Shown: positions 1 to 11,250 of the stretch, in pieces | Position numbering within the stretch: position 1 is the stretch's first letter | Layout: every line of letters starts with the position of its first letter | Assembly: GCF_000740895.1 (NCBI RefSeq) | Contig: NC_025263.1 | Coordinates: forward strand, 248,001-312,000 | Reading direction: 5' to 3' | Length of the DNA stretch: 64,000 bases | Source of the DNA: Theileria orientalis strain Shintoku | Lineage: Eukaryota; Apicomplexa; Aconoidasida; Piroplasmida; Theileriidae | Translations under genes and position numbers: made by a program | The notes under the pieces: model-generated | Databases searched by the model: none | The model's input: the letters and a program-made list of their open reading frames with translations, nothing else | Told to the model about the DNA's origin: nothing

Positions 1-2331
1 CGCGTTGCACTTGCATCTGAAGCCTCCTCCCACTCCCTTTGACGTGAATCCGTAGTTGTACGTCACCTCTTCTCCCTTCAGGATCTTCCTCGACGCGAAG
101 ACTCCCATTCTGTAGCTTCCTCTAACGTTGATTGGTATGCTTGAGCAGTTCGGGTCGCACGAGTGGTTGATGAACCTCGCCACGTTTCCCAGGTGCGTCG
201 AGTCTATGTACACTTCCTTGTGCACCTTCATCACGTACCAGTGGCACTGGTTGTCGTCGTCGATTTCTGCGAAGCTCGAGCTCGCCAGCGACTTATGGAA
301 ATCCGTCTGCGTGATCACTTCGCCCACGTACTCGCACACCAGCTCGTTCTCTCTTATTTCCTCCGTCGCCACTGCTCCTATTCCCTTTCCTTCAAAGTAC
401 ACTAGCTTCAGCTTCGGCAGCAAAAAGTTCTGGAACCTCTTGTTTCCGCAGTTAACGTCGTGCAATGCGCAGTTTTTAGACGTGCACTCTACGTTTTTCA
501 TAACGTTTTGGCACTCCTTTCCGCAACTCTTAGTGCACACGCACCTCGTGTTCGTGTCGGGTGCTGATATAAGTTTCCTGTTTTCTGGCGAGATCAGGTT
601 CGACGTTATGTACTTGAACTCGCTCGATATCTTCGACAGTATCGACTCGTCGCAGCCCTTCACGATCAGGTTCCACTCGCGCGACTTCATGTCGTGGAAC
701 GGCCTTATGAACATGTCTTCTGCCGACCCGTTTGATGAGCCCATATCCCCTGCTTGGTTCTTACTGCTCTTCGAACTCCTTGCGTCCTGCCTCTTCGTCT
801 TCCTCGACTTAGCCTTCAGCGTCGCTGACTTGTGCAGGTCCAGTATCTGGTTATCGTCGTCTGAATCTTGTGCTGGCTGCTTCGATATGAAGCACGGCTC
901 CAGGTTAAGCTTCTTTTCGTAATTTGCGTGTTCCGTGATAAAGTTTTTCAGCCTCACGTATATCTCTCTCGGCACCACTGTCTCCAGGTTTACTGTTGGA
1001 CACACGCACTCCTTGTTCATGATGTTACTTCTGTTGTTCGACTCCTTCGAGTTTTGTGAGAGTGTGCAGCCCACTTGTATGTGTATGCAGTCCTGGCACA
1101 CGATCTGTTTTCCTGACTTCGGAAGTATGTGCACGTCTGGGTGCACGCAGTGCGTACACCACGTTCTATCACACCTTATGCACTTTACCAGCGTCGTCGA
1201 AGGCCCCTTCTGGAAGTACTCCTCGTCGTCGTCTGACGAGTTGTACATCTCTTCGCTCTTCGTGTTCGTCGTGTACGACCTCGACTGTATAAACGACTTG
1301 AATGCTCTCAGCTCCGGGTACCTCTGTGGCCTCGGTATCTTCTTTCCCTTCGCGAAGTGCGACGACTCCACCTTTCCTCTGCATGACGCCTTCAGCACGT
1401 TCCATGCTGACAGCAGTGGCGACTGTTTTTCTCTTATTTGTTCTCCTCTCCAGAACGTCTCCCAGTAGTACACGTACCTGTCGCAGTCGTAGCAGCTCCA
1501 GCACGTGTGCGAGTGACATATAAACTTCGGACGCCCGTTTCTGTCCACCAGGTTATGCAGGTGCCCGCACATACTCATGTTTATGTCTATTATTTTTTTG
1601 TCCGGTATTATCACTCTCGTCCTTGAGAAACAGTTCGGGTAACAGTAGAATGTTGAACACTCCTCCACGCAACACTTAACCAGATTTTTAAGTTGAAAAA
1701 ACTGTCTGCATCCATTACAGCCTATGTGTGATATTGTACAGAAGAAGCATTTTTTTAGTGCGTTCGGGTTATCTATTAGGTAATGTGGTTTTTCGAGGTT
1801 TCTGTGTTGTCCTGTTTTCCTTCCTCCCTTCTTTTCCTCCTTCACTTCTTCCATTACTACTTCATCCGTGTCGCTTCCGCTTGACGATGAACTCGAGTTC
1901 GACTCCACCTCCGTTATCAGTTCCGGTGGTTCCCCCGACTCGTTATATCCTGTCGACCCATTTTTTGACGACGTCAGCTTCTCGTACATGTTATGGTAGT
2001 GGTTTTTCATAAACTCGTGGCACCTTATGTGGTACGATCTTTTACACATGTCCGAGCAGACCAGAAACGACTTCTTCCTCAGAATCGGGAGTCTGCATAT
2101 CCAACATGACAATGGCCACTCCAACTTTGTATCGTTGTGTTTCTTGCCCGCCGTTTCCTTTTCTGATTCGGAAGTCTTACCCGTTTTATCTGGTCGCTTG
2201 AAACGGTTGCTGTCAACTTGACTGTCGCTAAACACTGAATCGTTGTCGTCAAGGTCTGGAAGGAACTCCCTCGGTATCCCTTCCGAAAGCACCAATTTAT
2301 TAAAATATGTAGAATCCCTATAGTTGGTCAT
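1..2331 (-). CDS. SET-domain histone-lysine methyltransferase, SET2/NSD/ASH1 type (3' end cut by window edge)
   Basis: The frame is open on the minus strand from an ATG at 2331 to the window edge (777 codons) without an obvious intron. Cys/His clusters read as PHD-like zinc fingers at about residues 70-105 (CWIC...CSDMC...HIRCHEF), 190-280 and 385-420 (CIRCDRTWCTHC...CQDC). An AWS Cys cluster (CVCTKSCGKEC...) lies near residues 593-634. The SET domain follows, with GKGIGAVA, EYVGEVI, RFINHSCDPNC and EEVTYNYGF. A post-SET start (FRCKCN) sits at the edge. AWS-SET-postSET is the arrangement of H3K36-type enzymes (SET2, NSD, ASH1), so nuclear H3K36 methylation is the family expectation; the substrate is inferred. 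Codon use is distinctive (TCG Ser, ATA Ile, CTG Leu) and matches the giant SET gene at 12.6-28.2 kb. The true C-terminus lies outside the window. Confidence 0.9.
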   Translation of the reverse strand, partial: MTNYRDSTYFNKLVLSEGIPREFLPDLDDNDSVFSDSQVDSNRFKRPDKTGKTSESEKETAGKKHNDTKLEWPLSCWICRLPILRKKSFLVCSDMCKRSYHIRCHEFMKNHYHNMYEKLTSSKNGSTGYNESGEPPELITEVESNSSSSSSGSDTDEVVMEEVKEEKKGGRKTGQHRNLEKPHYLIDNPNALKKCFFCTISHIGCNGCRQFFQLKNLVKCCVEECSTFYCYPNCFSRTRVIIPDKKIIDINMSMCGHLHNLVDRNGRPKFICHSHTCWSCYDCDRYVYYWETFWRGEQIREKQSPLLSAWNVLKASCRGKVESSHFAKGKKIPRPQRYPELRAFKSFIQSRSYTTNTKSEEMYNSSDDDEEYFQKGPSTTLVKCIRCDRTWCTHCVHPDVHILPKSGKQIVCQDCIHIQVGCTLSQNSKESNNRSNIMNKECVCPTVNLETVVPREIYVRLKNFITEHANYEKKLNLEPCFISKQPAQDSDDDNQILDLHKSATLKAKSRKTKRQDARSSKSSKNQAGDMGSSNGSAEDMFIRPFHDMKSREWNLIVKGCDESILSKISSEFKYITSNLISPENRKLISAPDTNTRCVCTKSCGKECQNVMKNVECTSKNCALHDVNCGNKRFQNFLLPKLKLVYFEGKGIGAVATEEIRENELVCEYVGEVITQTDFHKSLASSSFAEIDDDNQCHWYVMKVHKEVYIDSTHLGNVARFINHSCDPNCSSIPINVRGSYRMGVFASRKILKGEEVTYNYGFTSKGVGGGFRCKCNA

Positions 2332-2778
2332 ATTTAAAACCGAAAGTATTTACTAATTAGCCGTTTTAAGGGAGATTAATGATATTGAAAATTCAAACAT
2401 TAAATGTGTCATATATACTCATATTATGTCGTTCAAAAATATAATAAAGATACAAAAATTAAGATGAGTTCAATTAGACAATGTAAAACAATCGTCTTAA
2501 TGAGGAAATAATTGTATTCACACCAATAAAAATTAATTTAATTGACAGTTAGTTCCCCATACACATTAATTTATTTAGTATTAATTTGTAATATATTATA
2601 GGAATGAAACCATTTAATGAACTTGTATCATATCTTGATATCATTTTTTATTTGTTATATATTTTATAATTTTAATTGATGTTTATATAATATTAAAATT
2701 ATGTAAAACTTATGATTCTTTAACAATTTCTAAAAATATAGACTTTAACATTATAATTAAACAAGATTGTTGTTAAAA
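2332..2778. other. AT-rich divergent intergenic region
   Basis: This 447-bp AT-rich stretch lies between the divergent starts of the SET2-type gene and the WDR12 homologue. It presumably holds both promoters. I see no coding or RNA signal in it. Confidence 0.5.
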
Positions 2779-4424
2779 ATGGGCTCCACTGAAGTTTATG
2801 CCCACTTCATAAATGGAACTGATGAAAAATATGATTTGGAAGACAGCACATACCTAATTTCAACGAACATGGACAGAGAATCTCTCTCTAAGGTATTGAT
2901 TTATAAGTTTTATACCTTATGTATACTTTAACAGATGATTAACGAACTTTTGAATCTGGAAGCTCCTGTATCCTTTGACATTATCGTGGACAACCAAAGA
3001 TTGAGAGAGACTATCGCAGAGTTAGCACCTTTTTTAAAATAATCAATTTAGGAGAATGGAAATGCTTAAGATTGAATCTGAGTCTACAATTCAGCTCGTT
3101 TACGTTTTATCGGTTACCGAGCCTTCAGAAAAACGGTGTGATGACTTGGATAGCTGGATTTCCGGCCTATCGTACGATAATGATCTTGGTATTTTGAGTT
3201 TTACTTGACTATAATTCAGATTTGGTTGCCGTTTGTTCATATGGTGGATGTGTGTGCTTGTATGGATCGAAATCGATGGACAAAGTATACAGTTTTTCCA
3301 GCCAAAGAATTAAGTCATCGGTACATCTTTGCTCTAACGAGTAGGTTGTGAGTTTATAAGTGATATTAGGCACATGGGATACGTTTCTGAACTAGTGTGT
3401 GGCCACATGAACGGCCTCGTTGAGGTTTACAACATCAACACAAATCTGGACTACTCGTTCAATAATCTTGTGGCAACAAATGAAGGGTTAGTTATGAATT
3501 CATATTTTATTTCTCAGATACTCTGATACGGTGACATCAGTGGTGACCGATCACTCCGGAAAGGTTATTATATCAGGTGGTTATGACAATTTGATCACGG
3601 TTTACGAAAATGTACTTTTAACACTTAACTCAAATTCCTATTAGGTTGATTTGTCTTCCGTAAAACCGAATGGCTCAAAGTCTAAAAAACGGTAAACAAA
3701 ACCAACTTTCATAATTCTTTAGTTCTTTGTCAGAAGTTATTTTATCCCAAATCGCATCCTTTGATAAACACAAAAAGCCTGTAACGGTATGCATTACCAC
3801 AAAACATTTTAAATTTAGAAATTGAAATTCTCGTCCAGTAAAAGATTTTCACTAGCATCCTCGTCAATGGATGGGTCCTTGTGTTCATGGGACCTTAATA
3901 AAAAGGAAGCCGTATCATCGCATGAGACTGGAAAGGTTTGCAAAAGGAGCCGATTTTTATAATACACTCTTTTAGGCGTTGACTTGCTTCGACTTTTCGC
4001 CAAACGGAAGCTGTGTGTGCACTGGCAGTGTGGACGGAAGCTTGACAGTTTGGGACCTGAGGTCGAACGAAGAGGGCGTAACCATCAACGGAGATTCCGG
4101 AAGTGGCTTAAACTTGCTGAAAAAGGCGTCGTCAAGGCCCTTTGACCGTTTGGTCAGTGACGTCTCATGGAATCAATCAGTCAACCTTGTGTCGGCAGTT
4201 GGTCTGGATGGAAGCGTTATTCTGGTGGATGTCAGATCCCCAAAGTTTCCGCTCCAGAAGGTACCCCAACCTTACTAATTTAAAACTAATGAAAACTATA
4301 GACACTGTGTGAACATAAGGGAGACCTGGATAGAGTAACCTGCACAGTATGGACTAGTCAAAACGCCGTAGTTTATACCACGGCCGCAGGTCTCGTAAAC
4401 AAGTTATTTTACAAGGAAATATAG
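2779..4424 (+). CDS. YTM1: WD40 ribosome-biogenesis protein, WDR12/Ytm1 homologue
   Basis: A multi-exon gene with short GT-AG introns, starting at the ATG at 2779 and stopping at TAG 4422-4424. The N-terminus reads as an NLE domain: an extended strand, then LINELLNLEAP-like spacing (here MINELLNLEAPVSFDIIVDN) and a closing IQLVYV strand, over about residues 5-85. WD-type repeats follow; the clearest is at 3979-4070 (CFDFSPNGS...GSVDGSLTVWDLRS). An NLE domain followed by WD repeats is the architecture of WDR12/Ytm1. That protein works in the PeBoW/Nop7 complex in the nucleolus during 60S maturation, where the NLE domain binds the AAA ATPase Rea1. The other NLE-WD40 protein, Notchless/Rsa4, is the main alternative; the short VSFDI-IVDNQRLR style of the NLE favours Ytm1. 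Exon borders were placed by eye, and the WD repeats are divergent. Confidence 0.8.
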
Positions 4425-4668
4425 CATAAATGTTTTCAGCTTCATTTTCTCGATAAATCATCCAAATGTGTTGGATCATATTTTAAACAGCGGTACATAT
4501 GCCACATATTGTATATAATCCACAATTTGATTTAAAAATTTAAACTTCCACTTTAATTTAACCTAGTTGATATTTTTTTATAATTATTTAATAGGAAGAC
4601 TTGTGAAAGAATTAATTTAATGCTCGAACACACGGCCTTTACAAAATTCAGCAGCACATTTTGTAATT

Positions 4669-7011
4669 ATGGGTGATTACCACTCAACCAGTAACAGAGA
4701 CTCACAGGATTCACACAGTTACGATTCTGGTTTTGAACATGACTTGAATGAAGCCATTCAACTGTCCCTTCAGGACTACAGAAGTATGAGCACAATTAAA
4801 CAGTTAAACACCGACCAATGTACATTTTATTTATCATCAGTTCCTTTAATTTATTTGTAGATGATACCTGCAGTCATTCACAGAATACTGGGTCAACCTA
4901 TGTCAATTTTAATACCGACGGTATGTTGTGTGTACATACAATTTTAACTGTGAATGAGTTCTCACATTCTAATCATAACACAGGAACTTACTTTATATCT
5001 GATGCGGTTCCCAAAGGCCCCAACGATTTGTTTAATCCTAACCACATACTTGAAAATTTATTCATGCTCTTTAAAATACGGGGCAAAGTCACCAATGGGT
5101 CGGAGTCGTCGAGTTCTAAGTTTCCTGGCTCGCAATCTTGGTCCTCGGAAACGGAGCACACAGAGGCCTCTTTGTATTATGCCATCGGTAGGGATCATTT
5201 GAATGATATTCTCAACACCCTCTTCGGCAAGGACCAGTACCGATCTGTTGAAAACTATGAGATAGAATCATGGTAAGCACAGATATAAAGCACACATGAG
5301 CTATAAAACATTATCATTAGGTGCCACCACGGGTTTGCTAACCATAGCGAAGGCATCCTTTTTTGGGGACTCTTGCAGTCAAGGAGCGGCCCCTGCGGTG
5401 TGCTGGCCTCAGTGCAGAGTTATATGATTCGCAGCATCCTTTTCAACTACTCCTTCTACGGAGAGCTGTCCTTTATGCTTCAGAACAAGTCCGCAGAGGA
5501 GGTTCTGATGGCATTAAATGACATGTTTTTCAACTATATTTCGATGAAGATACCGGAATTTCCGAGAGGTGATTGCATAAACCTTCATCCATTTTTAGAA
5601 TTTTTGTACACTATTCCGCTGGTAGAATCTCTATGTAATATACTGTACAATGTTGCGCCGAAGTCTGTGTATAACATAATACTGTATGATAAACTAAAGG
5701 TAACTTTGAACCGTTTTACACCTCTCTAGGATAATTATGACCCCTTCGATTCACTACTGCTTGAATCGACGTACACCTATCGGACTTTTGACAACATAAA
5801 CTCGGTCGCAAATTATCTCTTCAACAACCTTGACAAAGTCACCGGGAAACTCGGTGTTATTTCCTTTGTAGTGTCCGTCGTATGTACCAGGACCCTGGAA
5901 AAGGTACGTCTTACTTACACTGAAGATACACTCACAACGCAATAGGTTAAGGATGATATGGATGACCCATCACACCCGTTAATCGGGCCTTATGGGCACT
6001 GCTCTCAGGTACTTTGGCCTTACATTTAAGCGTACATAGGAACTGGTTAACCTTCTGTTGCACGGGAGGGCCGTTTCCAACGTCTTCAACGGAGATAAAG
6101 TCATTGACGACAACTCGAGTGCTTCCTTGACTCTCAAGGGCATTGGTTTTCAGAACACGCTGGGATTTCTCACTGACCTTGAGGCCATGAGGCTCTACAA
6201 AGTCGGCTCTTTCTACAAAAATCCTCTGGTTCCCATCTGGGTCATAAGCAGCCACAATCACTACTCTGTGCTATTTGGACTTGATGGCTCGGCCTGTTCC
6301 CTCTCACAGTCCGATATGATTGAGCAGGTAAACTTTATTATATTCACCTCAACGCCATAAACCGTTTAGAATCTTACCGAAGCTTGGAGTAAAATTGACA
6401 CGCAGGACAACAAGTACATCGAAGTCAACTCCCTTGGCTCTCTTTTGGGCATGCTTGGTTCGTTTTACTTAATTTTACTTTGAACTTAGGCATTAGAAAC
6501 TTACTAAGGGACGCCATGAACTCAATTGAAATTGTTTCTGGACTCGTTCTTTGGACCAACATGCTTGCCTGGTACAGCTCAGTGGTTGCAGAAAGGACTC
6601 GTAAGTTATTTTTACTAACACTCACTAGTACATTTATATTAGACCTATCCGTATACTCATATAATACATATCTATCCGTATACTCATATAATACGCACCT
6701 ATCCGTATACTCATACAATACACACCTATCAGTGGCACCTATTAATATTCATGAACTTACACTATTTTACAGAGACTAAAAGCGGCGTTTCGAATACTTT
6801 AACTCTCTTCCACTACGATGGAAACGAGAAGAAAACTCCTCTGCACAAAGTCACCGTTGAGAACGACCACGTCTTCGTGGCCGATCCTTTCAACGGCGTC
6901 GATGCTAACATTGTTGGCACTGTCGATGACTCCTACACGAACATTGGCAGGATCGTCTGGACCCGGTGGCCTCGCACCAGCGTCAAGTGCTCCGTGGTCC
7001 CGACCGACTAG
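4669..7011 (+). CDS. MINDY-3/4-type deubiquitinase with N-terminal UIM
   Basis: The gene starts at ATG 4669 and stops at TAG 7009-7011, with about nine short introns and one long one (6601-6772). A ubiquitin-interacting motif (LNEAIQLSLQDY) lies within the first 40 residues. The catalytic core follows: ILFWGLLQSRSGPCGVLASVQ near 5360-5415 carries the nucleophilic Cys, and WVISSHNHYSVLF near 6240-6270 carries the catalytic His. The C-terminal TLTLFHYDG and IVWTRWPR elements near 6800-6980 match the end of the MINDY-3/4 (FAM188, DUF4205) fold. MINDY enzymes cleave Lys48-linked ubiquitin chains, and UIMs help them read chain length. The stop codon lies one nucleotide from the stop codon of the convergent gene at 7013. 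The intron at 6601-6772 carries a 27-nt minisatellite. Confidence 0.88.
6645..6725. repeat. 27-nt minisatellite in an intron of the MINDY gene
   Basis: Three tandem 27-nt units beginning ctatccgtatactcata start at 6645, 6672 and 6699, and a decayed fourth copy starts at 6726. They sit inside a 172-nt intron (6601-6772). Because the period is a multiple of three, the array is open on both strands, so it can look coding. The protein aligns better with the MINDY family when this stretch is removed. Confidence 0.85.
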
Positions 7012-7012
7012 C

Positions 7013-8585
7013 CTACCCTGTATAATATGTTATGGTGTTTATTCCGTTTTTGCTGTACGTCTTCCCCGCGCTCAGCTTAGCGCTGAACGAGTCCTCCACG
7101 TACACCTTGTCTATGAACGACGGCATCATCAGTGCTCCTTTGGCCCCCTCTTGAAAGTACTTTTTCTTCACCCTCGCGAGTGACTTAACTAGCTTTAGGT
7201 ACCTATTTGCACTCAATTTATTCTTCTTTCCGCTTTTATCTTTCCCATATTCCTTTTCTAATTTTGTTTTTGGTCCTTCATCCTTTCCGTTTGAATCACC
7301 CCCGTCCCCAAGTGAGTCGACGGCCTTTATGGCTTCACTATCGTCGCCGTTGCTACTGTGGTTACAGCTGGGTTCTTTCATTTGCGGCAGCTGTGCTATC
7401 ATATACTCCCACTCTCTGCCTCCACTAGCGGCTCTCGCATCCTTTATTCCATCCTTTAAGTAGTCCGCCTGATTGAACGACATCAACTCCAGTACTCCTG
7501 CCTTTTCTGATGACTTTAGCGACGCTTCAACCTTTTCCCAATCCCTTTCGATTCCGATGAAACTACCACTAAGTTGACTCCACTCTTTCGAGCCTTGTCT
7601 GGCCTTCTTCCCGTTTGTGTACGTTATCAGCGACTTATATGCGATATCGTCGTGTATTGGCATTTTTTTCAGTGCGAATTTAGTTTTAAGGTACCCTGGA
7701 GGTATTCTTGCTGCCCATAGAGCAGACTCGATAAGAAACACTCCGCAGCCCGAAAACAAATCCACTATTCGAGGCCTCTTGAAATCCTCTATTTGTTGCG
7801 ATTCTATCGAGTCCGCAGCTGTATTCAACCCCAATTTATCACCAGGATTATCTTCATCATCGTTATAGTCAGCTGAAGCCTTTTCTTTGCAGTGGTCTTC
7901 ATACTCCTCTATGCTATACGCTGTGTCTGAAAATGATGTGTAACCCAGGTCGTACAAAATCGAGCATGCCATCGTAGGGTCTATGTCCGCTATGTTAGGC
8001 TTATATCTGTATCCTCTACTCGATAGCGGCGATCCTGTTGCGTCCACCATGACTGTTGCTGTGCAATTCTCATCGATGTCGAGCTCCAACTTAACCTCAG
8101 GGTTCTTCAGTTCAACCCTGGGTGCCTCCAGATTAAGGTTACTTATAAAATAATTTTTTATTCCGTCCTTGGCCAATTGGCACGCGTATAATTTCGAGTT
8201 TATGTACTTGTTGGATTCCAGTGAACCACAATTTACCAAGTATGAGTTAGACGGTGACAGAAAGCTGTTCCATTGGATGCTTTCACAGCTCTTAAACACA
8301 TTCTTTTTATCTGACAGTTGAATCCTTCCGACTTCAATGTACACATTTGACGCTAGTCTGCGATTTGTCAATAATGTGTATGAGTATGTGTTCGTACCTG
8401 GAGAAGTGTGATAAAAAATACACATGCTTTAAGTCGCAATCAAGCACCTTTATTTTACATTTTGATCTAATTAGTGAATTTCTTTCAATTCCAAACGATT
8501 GAAGTTCGTTAAATAGGTTATGTTCTATTCCTCTTAAACATTTAAGAATCACATTAAATTTAAAATTAAAGTAGCTAACGGTCAT
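7013..8585 (-). CDS. RlmL/THUMP-type class I methyltransferase, divergent
   Basis: Two exons: ATG at 8585, donor near 8401, a 38-nt intron, then an open frame to TAG at 7013-7015. The N-terminal half begins like the ferredoxin/THUMP region of RlmL-type enzymes (LKCLRGIEHNLFNEL). The catalytic half has KPNIADIDPTMA and a motif I reading VDLFSGCGVFLIESALWAA, followed by RIPPG; these are typical of rRNA/tRNA guanine-N2 methyltransferases. Motif IV, normally NPPY, appears as AQLPQ, so catalysis may be altered or lost. A charged, low-complexity insert of about 60 residues follows. The family modifies rRNA or tRNA; an organellar role is only an inference. It converges on the MINDY gene with stop codons 1 nt apart and diverges from the UFSP2 gene across 146 bp. 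Confidence 0.75.
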
Positions 8586-8731
8586 TAAACTTTATATTTA
8601 CAAACACAATTAATAAATTACACATCGAAAATCATAGATTTTCAATTTATACTACAAAATATAAAAATATATTATATTCTTTTTACTGTGTGGGAAGGAA
8701 TCTCATTAATTATATATTAATTTGTTTTATT
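8586..8731. promoter_or_regulatory. Compact bidirectional promoter region
   Basis: Only 146 bp of AT-rich DNA separate the start codons of two divergent genes, the RlmL-like methyltransferase (-) and the UFSP2 protease (+). Both promoters and 5' UTRs must fit here. No specific motif can be assigned by eye. Confidence 0.5.
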
Positions 8732-11126
8732 ATGAAGCTTTCATTGAGTAAAAGCTTGTTTACAAAATCTTCTACTCAACCATTAGCTAATGATAAATAT
8801 TCAATTAGAGTACTTTATAAGTTAGAATCTTCAGATTCTGAAGATGTTTGGATTTGTTCATATAGGAATCATTCCAATTTGACACACAAATGTAATTTTT
8901 ATACAATTTATTTATTCTTAACTATAATATTTAGATTTTGACTCTAATTTTACTGTTCCATCGCACCTTAAATTCGCCGGATTTCTGCTTTTTGGAAACT
9001 CGAAAGTTGACGTTACACATCTCGAAAGTTTAGGATTTGATTTAAATAATCTTAAAGAATTCTATTTTTTAACTCTTGAAACCTATTTAACTGATATTTC
9101 GTCTTTAAATGAGTCGTTTTCATGCTTTAAAGTTAGTTTAGAATCCGGAAAACAGTCTAATACATCTGTACCACTAGAAGATATCGAATGGGTAAGTTTT
9201 ATTAATCATATTAATAAATATAACACATGTAATGATTTATTATTATTTAGATCGAGGATGATGAAATTGAGTTTAAAAAAAGAAATTTATTTTTTGTGAA
9301 TGTGTCCCTTGCACTTTTCTCAAAGTTGCCGTTTACCGCTGAAACTGACACGAGTCCTTTTAAAAATGGGTTCACTACATTTGAAAAACTACCTAATGAT
9401 TTAAATACCGAGGTCGTTAGTGCACTAAAAGCACATTCATCCAACTTAGTTTCAGAAGAAACGTCCTGTTCAGTTACATACTCGGAGCCATTTGAACCTG
9501 TGAAAAACCCATACACCCAGTTCTGCTCGACTTACGTTTTGGGGTTTGGGTTTGATAGCAGGGGTAGGAAACACGCGCTAGTGGTTTCAGGAGAACATGA
9601 AGACTACGATGCGTGCTTGAGGCTGTTGTTGCAAACTAATGTCGCACTGCCGACCGAGGAGTTGGAAGAGGATGATTTGAATAGAATGGTTTTGACCAAG
9701 GTTAACGATCAGCTATTGAGACTGGCTACCGCTTTAGAGAAGGATGCATCCTCTCTAAGCTGCTATGTTTTAACTGAACACAACAAGGACGATGAGCTCT
9801 TGTTTAAGCATGAAGAGGAGGAAGCCACTAAACCTGAGAGCAGGGAGTCTAAGCCGAACAGGTCAAGTGGTAAAAAGTCATCTGGCAAGGGGAAGGGAGC
9901 CAAAACAACACAAAAAAGTACCCAAACCACCAAGAAAACCACGCCTAAAAAAACACTTTTTAACTTTCTCACCTCCTTGGAATTCTCTGGGTCAGTGTAC
10001 ACACTTAATTTTGACTCAAAGACGGGTGGCTTATCTCTTTCAGTGAATAAGGAGAGTAAAGAGTCTGATGCAAGTAAAAATAAAACTAGTGTAAATTTGG
10101 TTTTCAAGTTCATGATGAGCAGTGCTAGTTCGTCACAGTGCCATGTGCCTCACGGGGGCTCTGCCGTTGCACTGTTTAACTACTTATCGGAGTCCAAATG
10201 TAGTTTCGATGGGCTTTTCGAAGAGACCGAACACGATTTTTTGAGACTGGAACTAGTTTTTAACCCATACGAATTCGTTGATAGGACAATTTTGATATCG
10301 GTAAGTTGATTACCTGATACAAGGCACTAATCAATCCTTAGCCTCACCTATCTGGCAACCTGTTTCCTCCCTGGATTTCTCCGAAAAAGTCGTCGGTGAA
10401 CTTGGTCATCGGGAATTATCAGTACTATCACTACACACAGGTATGTTGGTGACTCTGTTTTCATTAGTTTAATGTTAGTGTGGAGTCAACGACGCCGGCT
10501 GGGGCTGCTGTTACCGGTCCCTTCAGCTCGTTTGCAGCTGGTATTTGCTCAGATACTGTACACCCAAATTGGTCCCCAGCCACTCCGTGATTCAACAGGT
10601 TTTGAAGGACAACGACCTGTCCCACAAGGACTTAAAGATTGGAAGCTCGACGTGGATTGGCACTGTCGAGTCGGGGTACTTCCTTAACTGGTACCTGGGA
10701 TACACATACAAAACGCTGTATTTGAACGACGTTTCCGAATTCAGGAACTACAATATGGTTATCGCAGATCATTTTAAAAAAGAAGGATCCCCGATCATCG
10801 TTGGAGCGGGAGCCTACGCCTACGTCATTTTGGGCATATGCATGGAGAATGAGGGAGGTTGGCACATACAATTATATGCACTCACGAGTGAAATATTAAA
10901 TAAACGGTTTAGGTGAAGTTGCGTACCTTATTGCTGATCCGCATTACACAGGCGATGATTCTGTTAAAAACGTTCTGACCAAGGGCGGTATAGGCTGGAA
11001 GAAGGTTCGTTTTAATCTCCTATATTTTACACAATATAAATATTTCAGATTGACTTCCTGTCGAAGGCTTCTGATGGGCGTTTTATAAATTTGTGCCTTC
11101 CACAGTTGGAGAAATATTGTGCTTGA
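8732..11126 (+). CDS. UFSP2: UFM1-specific protease, UFSP2-type (peptidase C78)
   Basis: A multi-exon gene with ATG at 8732 (the in-frame GTG at 8690 is not a plausible start) and TGA at 11124-11126. The first two thirds are poorly conserved, with a Lys/Thr/Ser-rich linker near 9800-9960. The catalytic domain is clear. VNDAGWGCCYRSLQL near 10475-10520 holds the nucleophilic Cys. TWIGTVESGYFLNWYLG, SPIIVGAGAYAYVILGI and ADPHYTGDD (10930-10960) follow; the last supplies the Asp-Pro-His catalytic pair. The chain ends INLCLPQLEKY. This order and spacing match UFSP2 rather than ATG4, which shares GWGC and DPH but not the Y-T-G or the LCLPQ ending. UFSP2 matures UFM1 and removes it from ribosomal targets at the ER. 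Confidence 0.88.
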
Positions 11127-11250
11127 GAATTTTAAATAATCATGTAATATTTTAAAATTACCATATAAACTATTTTAAAATTATTTATATTTTCCCTCGT
11201 TTTGATTTTTATTTTAATTAATTAGTGTATTTGTACAATCACAATCGATA

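Noticed and set aside
128..922. Plus-strand ORF of 264 codons
   Set aside because: It is the antisense shadow of the minus-strand SET2-type gene. The minus frame shows AWS, SET and post-SET motifs, while this frame has no recognisable domain.
8690..8731. Upstream GTG start for the UFSP2 gene
   Set aside because: Eukaryotic initiation at GTG is not expected. The first ATG in frame is at 8732.
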